Assembly: GCA_030614645.1 (NCBI GenBank)
Contig: JAUWTR010000032.1
Coordinates: 1 to 9,558 of the forward strand
Direction of reading: 5' to 3'
From: Candidatus Aminicenantota bacterium
GTDB taxonomy: Bacteria; Acidobacteriota; Aminicenantia; Aminicenantales; Aminicenantaceae
Length of the DNA: 9,558 bases
The notes beneath the pieces are model-generated. The model was not told where the DNA came from. It saw only the letters and a program-made list of their open reading frames with translations, and did no database searches. Below, piece after piece: positions 1 to 5,875 of the stretch. Made by a program: the position numbers and the translations under genes. Position 1 is the stretch's first letter. The number at the start of each line of letters is the position of its first letter.

Positions 1-1
1 C

Positions 2-412
2 ATCGCCCATGATCTAGGTCAATCTCTTGGTTGTGGAGCTCATCTGTTTAATCTAAAAAGAACTGAAGTCGGTCCTTTTAAGCTCTCAAACAGTTTTTCC
101 TTGGAACAAATAAAAATTCTGCTCCATGAAAATAAATTTACAAAATTTGTAACCCCCTTGGAGCAACTTCTACCACAATTTCCAAAATTAATTTTAAATG
201 AGACCGGTGCAACTATGGCGAAAAACGGAAACTTTATCTTTCCGGAAAATATCTTAAAAATCACCTCTTCAGAAACTATAATCAATTCAGCCTCAGAAGA
301 TAAAGAAAATATCTTTAGATTATTCAGCCCAGAAGGAAAACTTATAGCTCTTGCTAAAAGATGTGAAAAAGGGAAAGGATTACATCCTTTCTTAGTTATT
401 GACAATACATAA
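2..412 (+). CDS. truB: tRNA pseudouridine(55) synthase TruB, C-terminal part (5' truncated by window edge)
   Basis: TruB converts U55 in the T-loop of tRNAs to pseudouridine in the cytoplasm. The frame is open from base 2, so the 5' end lies outside the window and the TTG at 101 is an internal Leu codon, not a start. The visible protein begins IAHDLGQSLGCGAHLFNL and continues KRTEVGPF. This matches the conserved TruB segment where the catalytic fold ends: (R)xxxxDLGxxLGcGAhlxxLrRtxxGpF. The catalytic Asp lies upstream and is not seen. The last ~60 residues, ending in GKLIALAKRCEKGKG and LHPFLVIDNT, fit the small PUA-like C-terminal domain that binds tRNA. The TAA at 410-412 is followed after 27 nt by the transporter gene, so the two may be co-transcribed. 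The family call is firm; only the C-terminal ~136 residues can be judged. Confidence 0.9.
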   Translation: MAHDLGQSLGCGAHLFNLKRTEVGPFKLSNSFSLEQIKILLHENKFTKFVTPLEQLLPQFPKLILNETGATMAKNGNFIFPENILKITSSETIINSASEDKENIFRLFSPEGKLIALAKRCEKGKGLHPFLVIDNT

Positions 413-439
413 GCCAATCAGTAAAGTGAAGGAAATTAA

Positions 440-1909
440 ATGAAAAAGAAAGAGTCTTTTTCGCGCTGGGGGATTATATTCGCAGGCCTGGGAATGGCTA
501 TAGGAACAGGTAATCTGTGGCGTTTTCCACGTATTGCTGCACAGTATGGCAGCGGAGCTTTTATGCTGGCCTGGATATTATTTCTTTTTATTTGGTCGAT
601 ACCGTTACTGACTATAGAACTTTCCATCGGGAAAAAGACCAGACAAGGAGTGATCGGCTCATTCGCATCTATGGTGGGGAAAAATTTTGCCTGGATGGGG
701 ACCTGGGTTGCTTTTGTAACGGCAGCAATAACTTTTTATTATACTGTTGTCACCGGCTGGTGCATTAAGTATTTCTATGCTACCTGCTTTCAGGATCTGA
801 TACATAAAAAGCCAGATCAATTCTGGCAGGTATTCAACTCTTCATGGGAACCTGTAGTCTTTCATCTTTTAGCAATCTCTATTGGATGTGCCATTATCTT
901 TTTCGGAGTTACAAAGGGCATAGAAAGAGCAAATAAAATCCTCATCCCTTCTCTTTTTATCCTCCTTATTATTGCAGTAGTCCGTTCTTTAACCCTGCCA
1001 GGTGCATTCCAGGGATTAAACTTTCTCTTTTCTCCGAACTTTGCTAAATTTAAAGATATTGAAATGTGGGTAAACGCCTTAAGCCAGGCTGCCTGGTCAT
1101 CAGGAGCCGGATGGGGGCTAATGCTTACCTACGCTGTTTACTCAAGGAAAAAGGAAAATCCTGTTCTTACATCCGCCACCTTAGGATTCGGAAACTCTAC
1201 TGCCTCTTTAATGGCCGCAGTCATTGTTATTCCTGCTGTATTTTCTTTTTTTTATGGACAAAGTTCTGCTCAACAAAAAGTAGTTGAAGTGCTACAAGAG
1301 GGAAATGTTGGGCTTACATTTAAATGGATTCCCACGTTATTTGCAAAAATCCCCTCAGGTTCCTTTTTTCTGGCTCTTTTTTTTCTAGCTTTATGTTTTG
1401 CCGCTTTTTCCTCACTCATTGCCCAGCTTGAGCTAATATCTCGGATTTTTATGGACTCCGGGCTCAGTCGAAAAAAATCCGTTACAATCGTAGGCTTGGC
1501 CTGCTTTTTTTTAGGCCTTCCTTCTGCTTTGTACATCGGTTTTTTCCATAACCAGGATTGGGTATGGGGTATGGGACTATTGATCAGCGGGTCATTCTTT
1601 GTCTTCCTTGTGCTTAAAATAGGCCCTAAGAAATTCCGCGAAGAAATCATTACCGATCCTGAGCACAAGATTAAACTGGGAAAAGGATTTGATATTCTGA
1701 TTAAATTTTTCCTGCCTATTCAACTGATTGCAATTCTTGTTTGGTGGTTCTGGGACAGCTACAAGAGCAACCCTGACACTTGGCTTAACCCTTTTTCACA
1801 AAATACCTTAGGTACAGTACTTTTTCAATGGGCCATTGTCCTGACCGTTTTTATCCTTTTTAATAAGATCATTAATAAAAAACTATTTGGCAATATAAAT
1901 GACAATTGA
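440..1909 (+). CDS. Sodium-dependent transporter of the neurotransmitter:sodium symporter (NSS/SNF) family
   Basis: Inner-membrane, Na+-coupled importer of the LeuT fold, most likely for an amino acid. The 489-residue protein is hydrophobic throughout, with about 11-12 predicted helices. TM1 (about residues 10-31) carries the family signature GMAIGTGNLWRFP, whose Asn corresponds to a LeuT Na1 ligand, followed by the Gly/Ala-rich helix 2 and PLLTIELSIGKKTRQG. Helix 6 reads SQAAWSSGAGWGLMLTYAVYS, with the unwound Ser/Gly region used for substrate. Helix 7 starts GFGNSTASL. Helix 8 has FAAFSSLIAQLE, whose Ser-Ser pair aligns with the LeuT Na2 ligands Thr354/Ser355. Length is normal for bacterial NSS. 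An AAGGA site lies 6 nt before the ATG. It follows truB by 27 nt, and its last 11 nt overlap a MetS-like small-subunit gene, which favours the methionine/alanine-type branch. Family is firm; substrate is inferred. Confidence 0.93.
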   Translation: MKKKESFSRWGIIFAGLGMAIGTGNLWRFPRIAAQYGSGAFMLAWILFLFIWSIPLLTIELSIGKKTRQGVIGSFASMVGKNFAWMGTWVAFVTAAITFYYTVVTGWCIKYFYATCFQDLIHKKPDQFWQVFNSSWEPVVFHLLAISIGCAIIFFGVTKGIERANKILIPSLFILLIIAVVRSLTLPGAFQGLNFLFSPNFAKFKDIEMWVNALSQAAWSSGAGWGLMLTYAVYSRKKENPVLTSATLGFGNSTASLMAAVIVIPAVFSFFYGQSSAQQKVVEVLQEGNVGLTFKWIPTLFAKIPSGSFFLALFFLALCFAAFSSLIAQLELISRIFMDSGLSRKKSVTIVGLACFFLGLPSALYIGFFHNQDWVWGMGLLISGSFFVFLVLKIGPKKFREEIITDPEHKIKLGKGFDILIKFFLPIQLIAILVWWFWDSYKSNPDTWLNPFSQNTLGTVLFQWAIVLTVFILFNKIINKKLFGNINDN

Positions 1910-1994
1910 GACCATAATAACTATGATTTTTATCTGCGGCCTCTGTCTGGGCGGATTTATCTATTTTCTTTATCTTTCATCTAAAGAGAACTAA
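1899..1994 (+). CDS. MetS-like small subunit of the NSS transporter (31 aa)
   Basis: A 31-codon ORF starts at ATG 1899, in another frame inside the last codons of the transporter, and ends at TAA 1992-1994. The product begins MTIETIITMIF and then has one hydrophobic helix, ICGLCLGGFIYFLYL, ending in a short polar tail SSKEN. Single-helix proteins of about this size, with a Gly-Gly pair in the helix and encoded right after an NSS gene, are known as the MetS family (putative methionine/alanine importer small subunit). MetS is required for MetP-dependent methionine uptake in Corynebacterium. The 11-nt overlap suggests translational coupling and a fixed ratio with the transporter. What I see is the ORF, the helix and its position; the assignment rests on resemblance and context, since so short a protein carries little sequence signal. 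Confidence 0.75.
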   Translation: MTIETIITMIFICGLCLGGFIYFLYLSSKEN

Positions 1995-2011
1995 CCTGAA
2001 TTATTCATAAA
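1995..2011 (+). repeat. Copy 1 of the dispersed 17-nt motif CCTGAATTATTCAYAAA
   Basis: CCTGAATTATTCATAAA begins at the base right after the TAA of the small-subunit gene. It is one of seven copies in the window, all between genes and all with invariant TATTCA. This copy has no adjacent inverted partner; the nearest opposite-orientation copy is at 2172-2188. Confidence 0.6.
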
Positions 2012-2020
2012 AATTGCCAC

Positions 2021-2067
2021 TGCTGTCTTCATAAAAACAAAAACTAATTTTATCAGCAGCACTTTTT
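2021..2067 (+). terminator. Candidate terminator of the truB/transporter transcript
   Basis: TGCTG (2021-2025) can pair with CAGCA (2057-2061), and ATAAAA (2031-2036) with TTTTAT (2048-2053). A run of five T follows at 2063-2067. The stem is interrupted by an internal loop and is mostly A-U, so it is weaker than a textbook intrinsic terminator. It sits 27 nt after the last gene of the transcript. Confidence 0.35.
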
Positions 2068-2070
2068 ACC

Positions 2071-2170
2071 CTTCGGGCGAGCCGATCTCACCGCATCTGC
2101 TTTGTTGCAGCGGATTCGCGGTGAAATACCACAGCTTCATCCCCTGCGCCTCGCATCTGCGGCAACCTCG
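2071..2170. other. GC-rich structured island in AT-rich intergenic DNA
   Basis: Hand count gives 61 G/C in these 100 bases, far above the surrounding DNA. It contains a strong inverted repeat, TCACCGC (2088-2094) with GCGGTGA (2118-2124), extended inside by TGC/GCA and ATC/GAT. The 9-mer CGCATCTGC occurs directly repeated at 2092-2100 and 2152-2160. No convincing protein is encoded: the plus-strand frame running through it reaches the DUF507 start only because it happens to lack stops. The island sits between motif copies at 1995-2011 and 2172-2209, so all of it may be one composite repeat element or a structured RNA. It does not look like tRNA or rRNA. Confidence 0.5.
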
Positions 2171-2171
2171 A

Positions 2172-2209
2172 CTCGTGAATAATCAAGGTTCTCCTGGATT
2201 ATTCACGAA
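2172..2209. repeat. Near-perfect palindrome made of two motif copies (copies 2 and 3)
   Basis: Arms 2173-2188 and 2193-2208 pair over 16 bp with one mismatch around the 4-nt loop ttct. Read outward from the loop, each arm is a copy of the 17-nt motif: CCTTGATTATTCACGAG on the minus strand and CCTGGATTATTCACGAA on the plus strand. The same arrangement and gap length recur at 5249-5286. A hairpin of this strength could form in RNA or DNA about 75 nt upstream of the DUF507 pair. Confidence 0.8.
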
Positions 2210-2282
2210 CTGGAATCTCAAATACCAAAAAAAACAATCAATCCTTGAATTTTCCTCCAAGTTATTGTATTTTATTTCAGAA

Positions 2283-2561
2283 ATGAGATTAAGTAAAAAC
2301 CAAATAGAACATATGGCATTTTCCATTATTCGTAATATGCTAAAAGAAGAAAAAATTCTTACCAAAGATAAAAGCAAACTTGTTGCTGATATAGATAACC
2401 TTATTAACAACGAATTTTTAATCGAAGATAAACTTGACCAGGAAGTTAGGGAGATCCTAAATAAACATATCGAAAAAATTCGAACTGAAAATATCGAATA
2501 TCAGACTATGTTTAGAATGATAAAGACAAAGCTGGCCAAAGAAAAGGAGATCGTACTGTGA
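2283..2561 (+). CDS. DUF507 family protein, first of a tandem pair (92 aa)
   Basis: I start this gene at ATG 2283, giving MRLSKNQIEHMAFSIIRNML, the usual DUF507 N-terminus (MRLSxxxIxHLA...). The frame is open back to 2121, but that part translates the repeat element and has no family similarity. The end, VREILNKHIEKIR then MFRMIKTKLAKEKEI, also matches the family pattern as I recall it. DUF507 proteins are small, charged and helical, with no established function. There is no clear Shine-Dalgarno site before the ATG; a weak TTGAAT (2245-2250) with TATTTT (2268-2273) lies just upstream, so a leaderless or near-leaderless message is possible. The stop overlaps the next start by 4 nt (GTGA), implying coupled expression. 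It appears cytoplasmic, with no signal peptide or membrane helix. Confidence 0.85.
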   Translation: MRLSKNQIEHMAFSIIRNMLKEEKILTKDKSKLVADIDNLINNEFLIEDKLDQEVREILNKHIEKIRTENIEYQTMFRMIKTKLAKEKEIVL

Positions 2562-2845
2562 CCGCCAGAATATCTCGTGAAAAAATTAATCATTTGTCCA
2601 GAAAAATCCTTGAATTAATATTCCATGACGATGAAGTAGAATTTTTAGATGAACCAAATGAGATCAGACTTTCCATTTTCAGAAGCATTGAAGAAGAGTT
2701 GAAACTATTTGACACAATTGAAAAACGTGCTATTAAGAAAATCGAATCACAAAAGAAACCTATAGAAGAAGGAAGCCGGGAATGGGAGATTCTGTTCCGA
2801 AAATACTATGACGAGGAAATTTCCAAACTCAGCAAATTTTTTTAA
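2558..2845 (+). CDS. DUF507 family protein, second of a tandem pair (95 aa)
   Basis: Starts at GTG 2558 inside the stop of the preceding gene (GTGA overlap), with GGAG about 8 nt upstream inside that gene. The product begins MTARISREKINHLSRKILEL, parallel to the N-terminus of the first protein. It ends with the family pattern EGSREWEILFRKYYDEEI. Predicted entirely helical, acidic and basic residues mixed, no signal peptide or transmembrane segment. The two paralogues share the RLS/RIS-x-x-(Q/K)-I-x-H-(M/L) opening but differ in the C-terminal half, so they are probably complementary subunits and not a recent duplication. From memory, longer DUF507 proteins exist that could correspond to both halves fused. 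No function is established for the family, and I do not assign one. A minus-strand terminator lies 66 nt downstream. Confidence 0.85.
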   Translation: MTARISREKINHLSRKILELIFHDDEVEFLDEPNEIRLSIFRSIEEELKLFDTIEKRAIKKIESQKKPIEEGSREWEILFRKYYDEEISKLSKFF

Positions 2846-2910
2846 CTCCCCTCCCCTTTCATGTGCCCTTTTCTTTTAAGATATCCCCTTAGTTCTTCTT
2901 TCCTGTTGGT

Positions 2911-2941
2911 AAAACAAGGCCGGGTCTTTTACCCCAGCCTT
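2911..2941 (-). terminator. Intrinsic terminator of the PKD/barrel gene, possibly bidirectional
   Basis: Read on the minus strand, AAGGCTGGG (2941-2933) pairs with CCCGGCCTT (2924-2916) over nine positions including one G-U wobble. The loop is 8 nt, and GTTTT follows the stem. It lies 24 nt past the stop of the minus-strand gene ending at 2965. Read on the plus strand the same hairpin is followed only by TCTAATTT, so it would be a weaker stop for the DUF507 transcript. Confidence 0.65.
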
Positions 2942-2964
2942 TCTAATTTCAGATATCTCTTTTG

Positions 2965-4422
2965 TTAAAATAAAAGCCTGAAACCAAAGAACAATTTATG
3001 ATTATCTGCAAATGAACGTCCTTCTCCGATGGGAACTCTGGTTTCAAAGAGAAGCTGACCCGCTAGAGTATAATTGTTGAATAGGTCAAATCCTACATTT
3101 CCTATAATTTCAGCATCAGCATTTCTACTCTCTTTGACTTTAGATGTAAAGCCAGCACCTGCACCAAAAAATACAGGGCCAGTATGCACATTCATGAGAA
3201 CATTTGCCATAAAGAAAGATGTCCAAGGTTCATCCTTTAAGGCAAGAGATCCTCCTCCAGAGACAACAAAGTCCAAAGTATCAGGGATTAGCTTATACAT
3301 AATACCCAATCGAGCACCTGCAAAGGGTCCGTGACTTCCGCGCGCCATGAGAGGACCGGCCTCAACCAGAAAGAACATCTTCTTCTGTGTAACTTCAATT
3401 TCAATGCTCTCTGGTTGGGACATGGCTCCAAAATCATCAGTTACAACAGCAAATATTGAATAATATCCAGGGAACTCAAATACTTTCTCCCAGGCAAAAG
3501 GTTTAGATGTGTCAGAATAGGTATCAATTACATTTCCTTCAGGATCCTTTATCTCAAAATAAGCTTTTACAACCTCGCCATCTGGATCGGTTGAATTGGA
3601 AGCATCACATGTAATAGGACGGCCAACAAAATTTTTACATAGAAGACATGACGTCCAGAGTTTGCAGACCGGCGGAAAATTAATATAGGTTTGAGCTTTA
3701 CAGGGTTCGGCAGATAATTTTCCTTCATAATTTGTTACTTTTGCATTAAATACATATTCCCCCGGATCAGATAACTTAGTCTGCCATTTAGGAGACTCCG
3801 CAGTTAAGGATTTTGTAGCGATTATAGTTCCATCAGGGCCAACAACTTCTACTTCCATTGATTTAGCATGTTGAGAGCCGCTCATATCTACAGAAATTGA
3901 ATCATTTATATTTGCTTTGATCGGATCGACCACAATATCACATATTGCTGGGGGGATAACCTCTTCGACTTTACGAAGTGAGATATTGCCACACGCTCTG
4001 GGCATAATGATCTCATATTGTTTATAGTCTTTTTTAACTATAAAAGAAAATATCGGTACCGGTTTTTTCCCTGCCCATTCTATATCTTCAACAACCTTAA
4101 CTTTGCCATTAGAGCGGAAAAGCATCCACATTAACTTGTCGCCAATCTCAAGTTCACTTTCTTTTAAAGCTTCATTTTTTAACTGCTCCAGAAAAGGAAG
4201 AAAAAGATCGCCGTATCCTGCCATATCAAAACCATATTTGATATCTCCGGCATACCTGTCAACAAGAGTCTTCATTACTTCTGAGGTAGGGACGTTCCCT
4301 TTTATTCGAACCAAGGTATAACGGCCGATCTGTTTTAGCTTCTTTGTCTCAGCATATGAAGTAATTACCATAAGAGCAAGAATACAAACAACTGTTGTTA
4401 ATAATATTTTATTGTTTTTCAT
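2965..4422 (-). CDS. Secreted PKD-domain protein with C-terminal outer-membrane beta-barrel (485 aa)
   Basis: A signal peptide (residues 1-24, hydrophobic LLTTVVCILALMVI, likely cleavage after SYA) precedes four regions. Residues 25-155 form an unrecognised domain with DKLMWMLFRSNGKVKV and PRACGNISL. Residues about 158-248 form an Ig/PKD-like domain (VDMSGSQHAKSMEVEV, DPGEYVFNAKVTN). Residues about 250-346 form a clearer PKD domain (CDASNSTDPDGEVVKAYFEI, then FPGYYSIFAVVTDDFG). Residues about 348-485 alternate polar and hydrophobic residues like an 8-stranded barrel and end FFGFRLLF, a terminal Phe typical of BAM substrates. The mature part has seven Cys (144, 161, 241, 253, 259, 262, 272), unusual for an outer-membrane protein and suggesting disulfides or metal binding. 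A perfect AAGGAGGT lies just upstream. The amidotransferase gene lies 116 nt upstream on the same strand, across AT-rich DNA where I see no clear promoter. Surface anchoring or structural roles are inference; the function is unknown. Confidence 0.8.
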   Translation of the reverse strand: MKNNKILLTTVVCILALMVITSYAETKKLKQIGRYTLVRIKGNVPTSEVMKTLVDRYAGDIKYGFDMAGYGDLFLPFLEQLKNEALKESELEIGDKLMWMLFRSNGKVKVVEDIEWAGKKPVPIFSFIVKKDYKQYEIIMPRACGNISLRKVEEVIPPAICDIVVDPIKANINDSISVDMSGSQHAKSMEVEVVGPDGTIIATKSLTAESPKWQTKLSDPGEYVFNAKVTNYEGKLSAEPCKAQTYINFPPVCKLWTSCLLCKNFVGRPITCDASNSTDPDGEVVKAYFEIKDPEGNVIDTYSDTSKPFAWEKVFEFPGYYSIFAVVTDDFGAMSQPESIEIEVTQKKMFFLVEAGPLMARGSHGPFAGARLGIMYKLIPDTLDFVVSGGGSLALKDEPWTSFFMANVLMNVHTGPVFFGAGAGFTSKVKESRNADAEIIGNVGFDLFNNYTLAGQLLFETRVPIGEGRSFADNHKLFFGFRLLF

Positions 4423-4425
4423 CTT

Positions 4426-4433
4426 ACCTCCTT
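4426..4433 (-). promoter_or_regulatory. Perfect Shine-Dalgarno site of the PKD/barrel gene
   Basis: On the minus strand AAGGAGGT ends 3 nt before the ATG at 4422. It is the strongest ribosome-binding site in the window, far better than its neighbours, and suggests abundant translation of the barrel protein. Confidence 0.8.
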
Positions 4434-4538
4434 AGACATATTATTTTTTTTGTTATTTTATCATAAATATTAAAAAAAATAAATTAATGATATAATTAAT
4501 TTAGCAGATATAAGTTTGAAAATAATGTAAGGGTACTC

Positions 4539-5234
4539 CTATTCTCCACTCTTAAGAAAATTAGCAATGATCCGGTGAATTAAATTGGAATCTCTTGATC
4601 TTGATTTTAAACCTGCTTCAAAATAAGGAGTCATTTTAGTCTCCTGAGATATAAGGTTCTTAAAAAGCTGCCGTCCTGCTGGGATATTTATTTCTGGATG
4701 AGCCTGCAGTCCCCATAAAGGTTGGTTCTTCAATTTAAAAGCATGAACCCTACATTGTTCAGTTGACGCTAAAACTTCAAACTTATTATCTAGATCTATG
4801 ACTTCATCAAAATGAAGAGTATACGCATAAAAAACACCTCTGGGCCCCAATAAAGGATTGTTCATCCTTATTTTAATCGGGATCCAGCCAATTTCAGGCT
4901 TCTTACACCTACATACATTTTTATAGCCCGCCAAGGCGATAGCAAGAAGCTGATGTCCATAACAACTTCCCAAAACTGGTAAATTCTTAGCAGCCGCTTC
5001 CCTGACATACTCAACCTCCTGATAAACCCAATGATCTCTTTCTATAATCGAAGCTTCTGACCCTGTCAGAATCAAATGAGTGTATCCTTCAGACAGGTCA
5101 GGAAACATTCCATTTTTAGCAGAAAATGTTTCCCATTCAACGTTTAGATATTTACTCCAGTGTTGTACAGGAGAATATATCTCCGGATTAATTGAATTGT
5201 CTATTATGGCAACCTTAATTTTTCTTTTTTTCAT
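4539..5234 (-). CDS. Stand-alone class I glutamine amidotransferase (GuaA-like GATase domain)
   Basis: Class I GATases release ammonia from glutamine with a Cys-His-Glu triad. All three are present: Cys91 in the nucleophile elbow LGSCYGHQLLA, and His179 and Glu181 in LQAHPEI. The segment YTLHFDEVIDL, then FEVLAST and CRVHAFKL, resembles the amidotransferase half of GMP synthase. The 231-residue length leaves no room for a synthetase or PPi-loop domain. Such free-standing proteins are usually annotated as GMP-synthase-like glutamine amidotransferase with unknown acceptor; some relatives hydrolyse gamma-glutamyl amides. No signal peptide, so cytoplasmic. The ATG at 5234 has only a weak AAGAAAG upstream. 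The gene diverges from the ACT-domain gene across a 228-nt region holding a palindromic repeat pair. Catalytic class is secure; substrate is unknown. Confidence 0.88.
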   Translation of the reverse strand: MKKRKIKVAIIDNSINPEIYSPVQHWSKYLNVEWETFSAKNGMFPDLSEGYTHLILTGSEASIIERDHWVYQEVEYVREAAAKNLPVLGSCYGHQLLAIALAGYKNVCRCKKPEIGWIPIKIRMNNPLLGPRGVFYAYTLHFDEVIDLDNKFEVLASTEQCRVHAFKLKNQPLWGLQAHPEINIPAGRQLFKNLISQETKMTPYFEAGLKSRSRDSNLIHRIIANFLKSGE

Positions 5235-5248
5235 ACTTTCTTAATCAA

Positions 5249-5286
5249 AAAGTGAATAATTCAGGTTATTCTGAACTATTCATAAA
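5249..5286. repeat. Palindrome made of two motif copies (copies 4 and 5)
   Basis: Arms 5253-5264 and 5271-5282 pair over 12 bp with one mismatch. The motif copies are CCTGAATTATTCACTTT (minus, 5249-5265) and TCTGAACTATTCATAAA (plus, 5270-5286), separated by the 4-nt gap ttat. This matches the design at 2172-2209, whose gap is ttct. The element lies 15 nt upstream of the amidotransferase start, so it would be in or near that gene's leader. Confidence 0.7.
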
Positions 5287-5349
5287 TAATGACGATATGT
5301 ATGAATGATACTTAGAAAATTGAAAATAGTAAATAAATCAGTTTTTATT

Positions 5350-5379
5350 TTGGAATTATATCTCATTTTCTGTTATAAT
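5350..5379 (+). promoter_or_regulatory. Candidate sigma-70-type promoter of the ACT-domain gene
   Basis: TTGGAA (5350-5355), an 18-nt spacer and a perfect TATAAT (5374-5379) lie upstream of the TTG start at 5463. Transcription would begin near 5386, leaving a leader of roughly 77 nt. The region is very AT-rich, so a chance match is possible. Confidence 0.5.
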
Positions 5380-5450
5380 AATTAATTAATTTCAATACTA
5401 TTTTTGTATTTTATGTTTTGTAAACAGTACTAGGAAATAAATATCAGATC

Positions 5451-5454
5451 GGAG
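5451..5454 (+). promoter_or_regulatory. Shine-Dalgarno site that fixes the TTG start of the ACT-domain gene
   Basis: GGAG (in cggagaaaag) ends 8 nt before TTG 5463. The next in-frame start codon, GTG 5472, would be 17 nt away, too far for this site. The first ACT strand also begins within a few residues of the TTG. Confidence 0.7.
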
Positions 5455-5462
5455 AAAAGACA

Positions 5463-5858
5463 TTGCATAATGTGAAGATCAAAACTGAATTACATATTAC
5501 AACACCCAATGAACCTGGCATACTTGGAAGAATCCTTGGTACTTTGGCGAATTCCGGAATAAATCTTTTAGCACTTAATGTATATACAGAAAAAGATAAA
5601 GGAATCTTTCTTTTAATAACTACAGACAATAAAAAAGCAAGCAAATGTTTAAAATCGTTAGGGTATGAAGTAAAAGCAAATTCTGTCATTACAGTTATGC
5701 TGAGTGACCGCATTGGGGCCGGAGCCGAAATCGGAGCCCTTTTGGGAAATTCTGTAATCGATATTAAATACTGTTATATATCATCATCAGGAACTGGAAA
5801 AGCTCTTCTCATTATTAATACAGATGACAATAAGAGAGCATATGATACCTTAAAATAA
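5463..5858 (+). CDS. Two-ACT-domain amino-acid-binding protein (131 aa)
   Basis: ACT domains bind amino acids and usually regulate an enzyme. The first, about residues 5-72, carries the typical opening TPNEPGILGRILGTLANSGIN followed by LLALNVYTEKDKGIFLLITT. The second, about residues 75-131, is more diverged (SVITVMLSDRIGAGAEIGAL, then KALLIINTDDNKRAYDTL). There is no catalytic or DNA-binding domain, so it is a free-standing sensor or small regulatory subunit, probably a dimer in the cytoplasm. Translation starts at TTG with GGAG 8 nt upstream; a candidate promoter lies at 5350-5379. It is divergent from the glutamine amidotransferase and converges with the glycosyltransferase gene, with only 17 nt between the stops and no evident terminator there. 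The domain call is firm; ligand and partner are unknown. Confidence 0.85.
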   Translation: MHNVKIKTELHITTPNEPGILGRILGTLANSGINLLALNVYTEKDKGIFLLITTDNKKASKCLKSLGYEVKANSVITVMLSDRIGAGAEIGALLGNSVIDIKYCYISSSGTGKALLIINTDDNKRAYDTLK

Positions 5859-5875
5859 GCCGCAGCTGCCACCAT

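Noticed and set aside
101..412. A separate 103-aa gene starting at TTG 101
   Set aside because: The frame is open to the window edge, and the upstream residues match TruB, so 101 is an internal Leu codon.
1270..1668. 132-codon minus-strand ORF within the transporter
   Set aside because: It is a shadow of the strongly conserved NSS gene; its translation is rich in Lys/Ser/Pro and resembles nothing recognisable.
2071..2170. tRNA or rRNA fragment as the cause of the high G+C
   Set aside because: No T-loop GTTCRA-type box, no cloverleaf spacing and no recognised rRNA segment; the stem at 2088-2124 stands alone.
2172..2209. CRISPR-type repeats
   Set aside because: Motif copies are inverted and widely scattered, without regular spacers, and there are no cas genes.
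2121..2282. N-terminal extension of the first DUF507 gene back to ATG 2121
   Set aside because: These 54 codons run through the GC-rich island and the repeat palindrome, and the product shows no family similarity. The family N-terminus starts exactly at ATG 2283.
4491..4496. Perfect TATAAT on the plus strand
   Set aside because: It points into the amidotransferase antisense to any gene, has no good -35 box, and lies in very AT-rich DNA.
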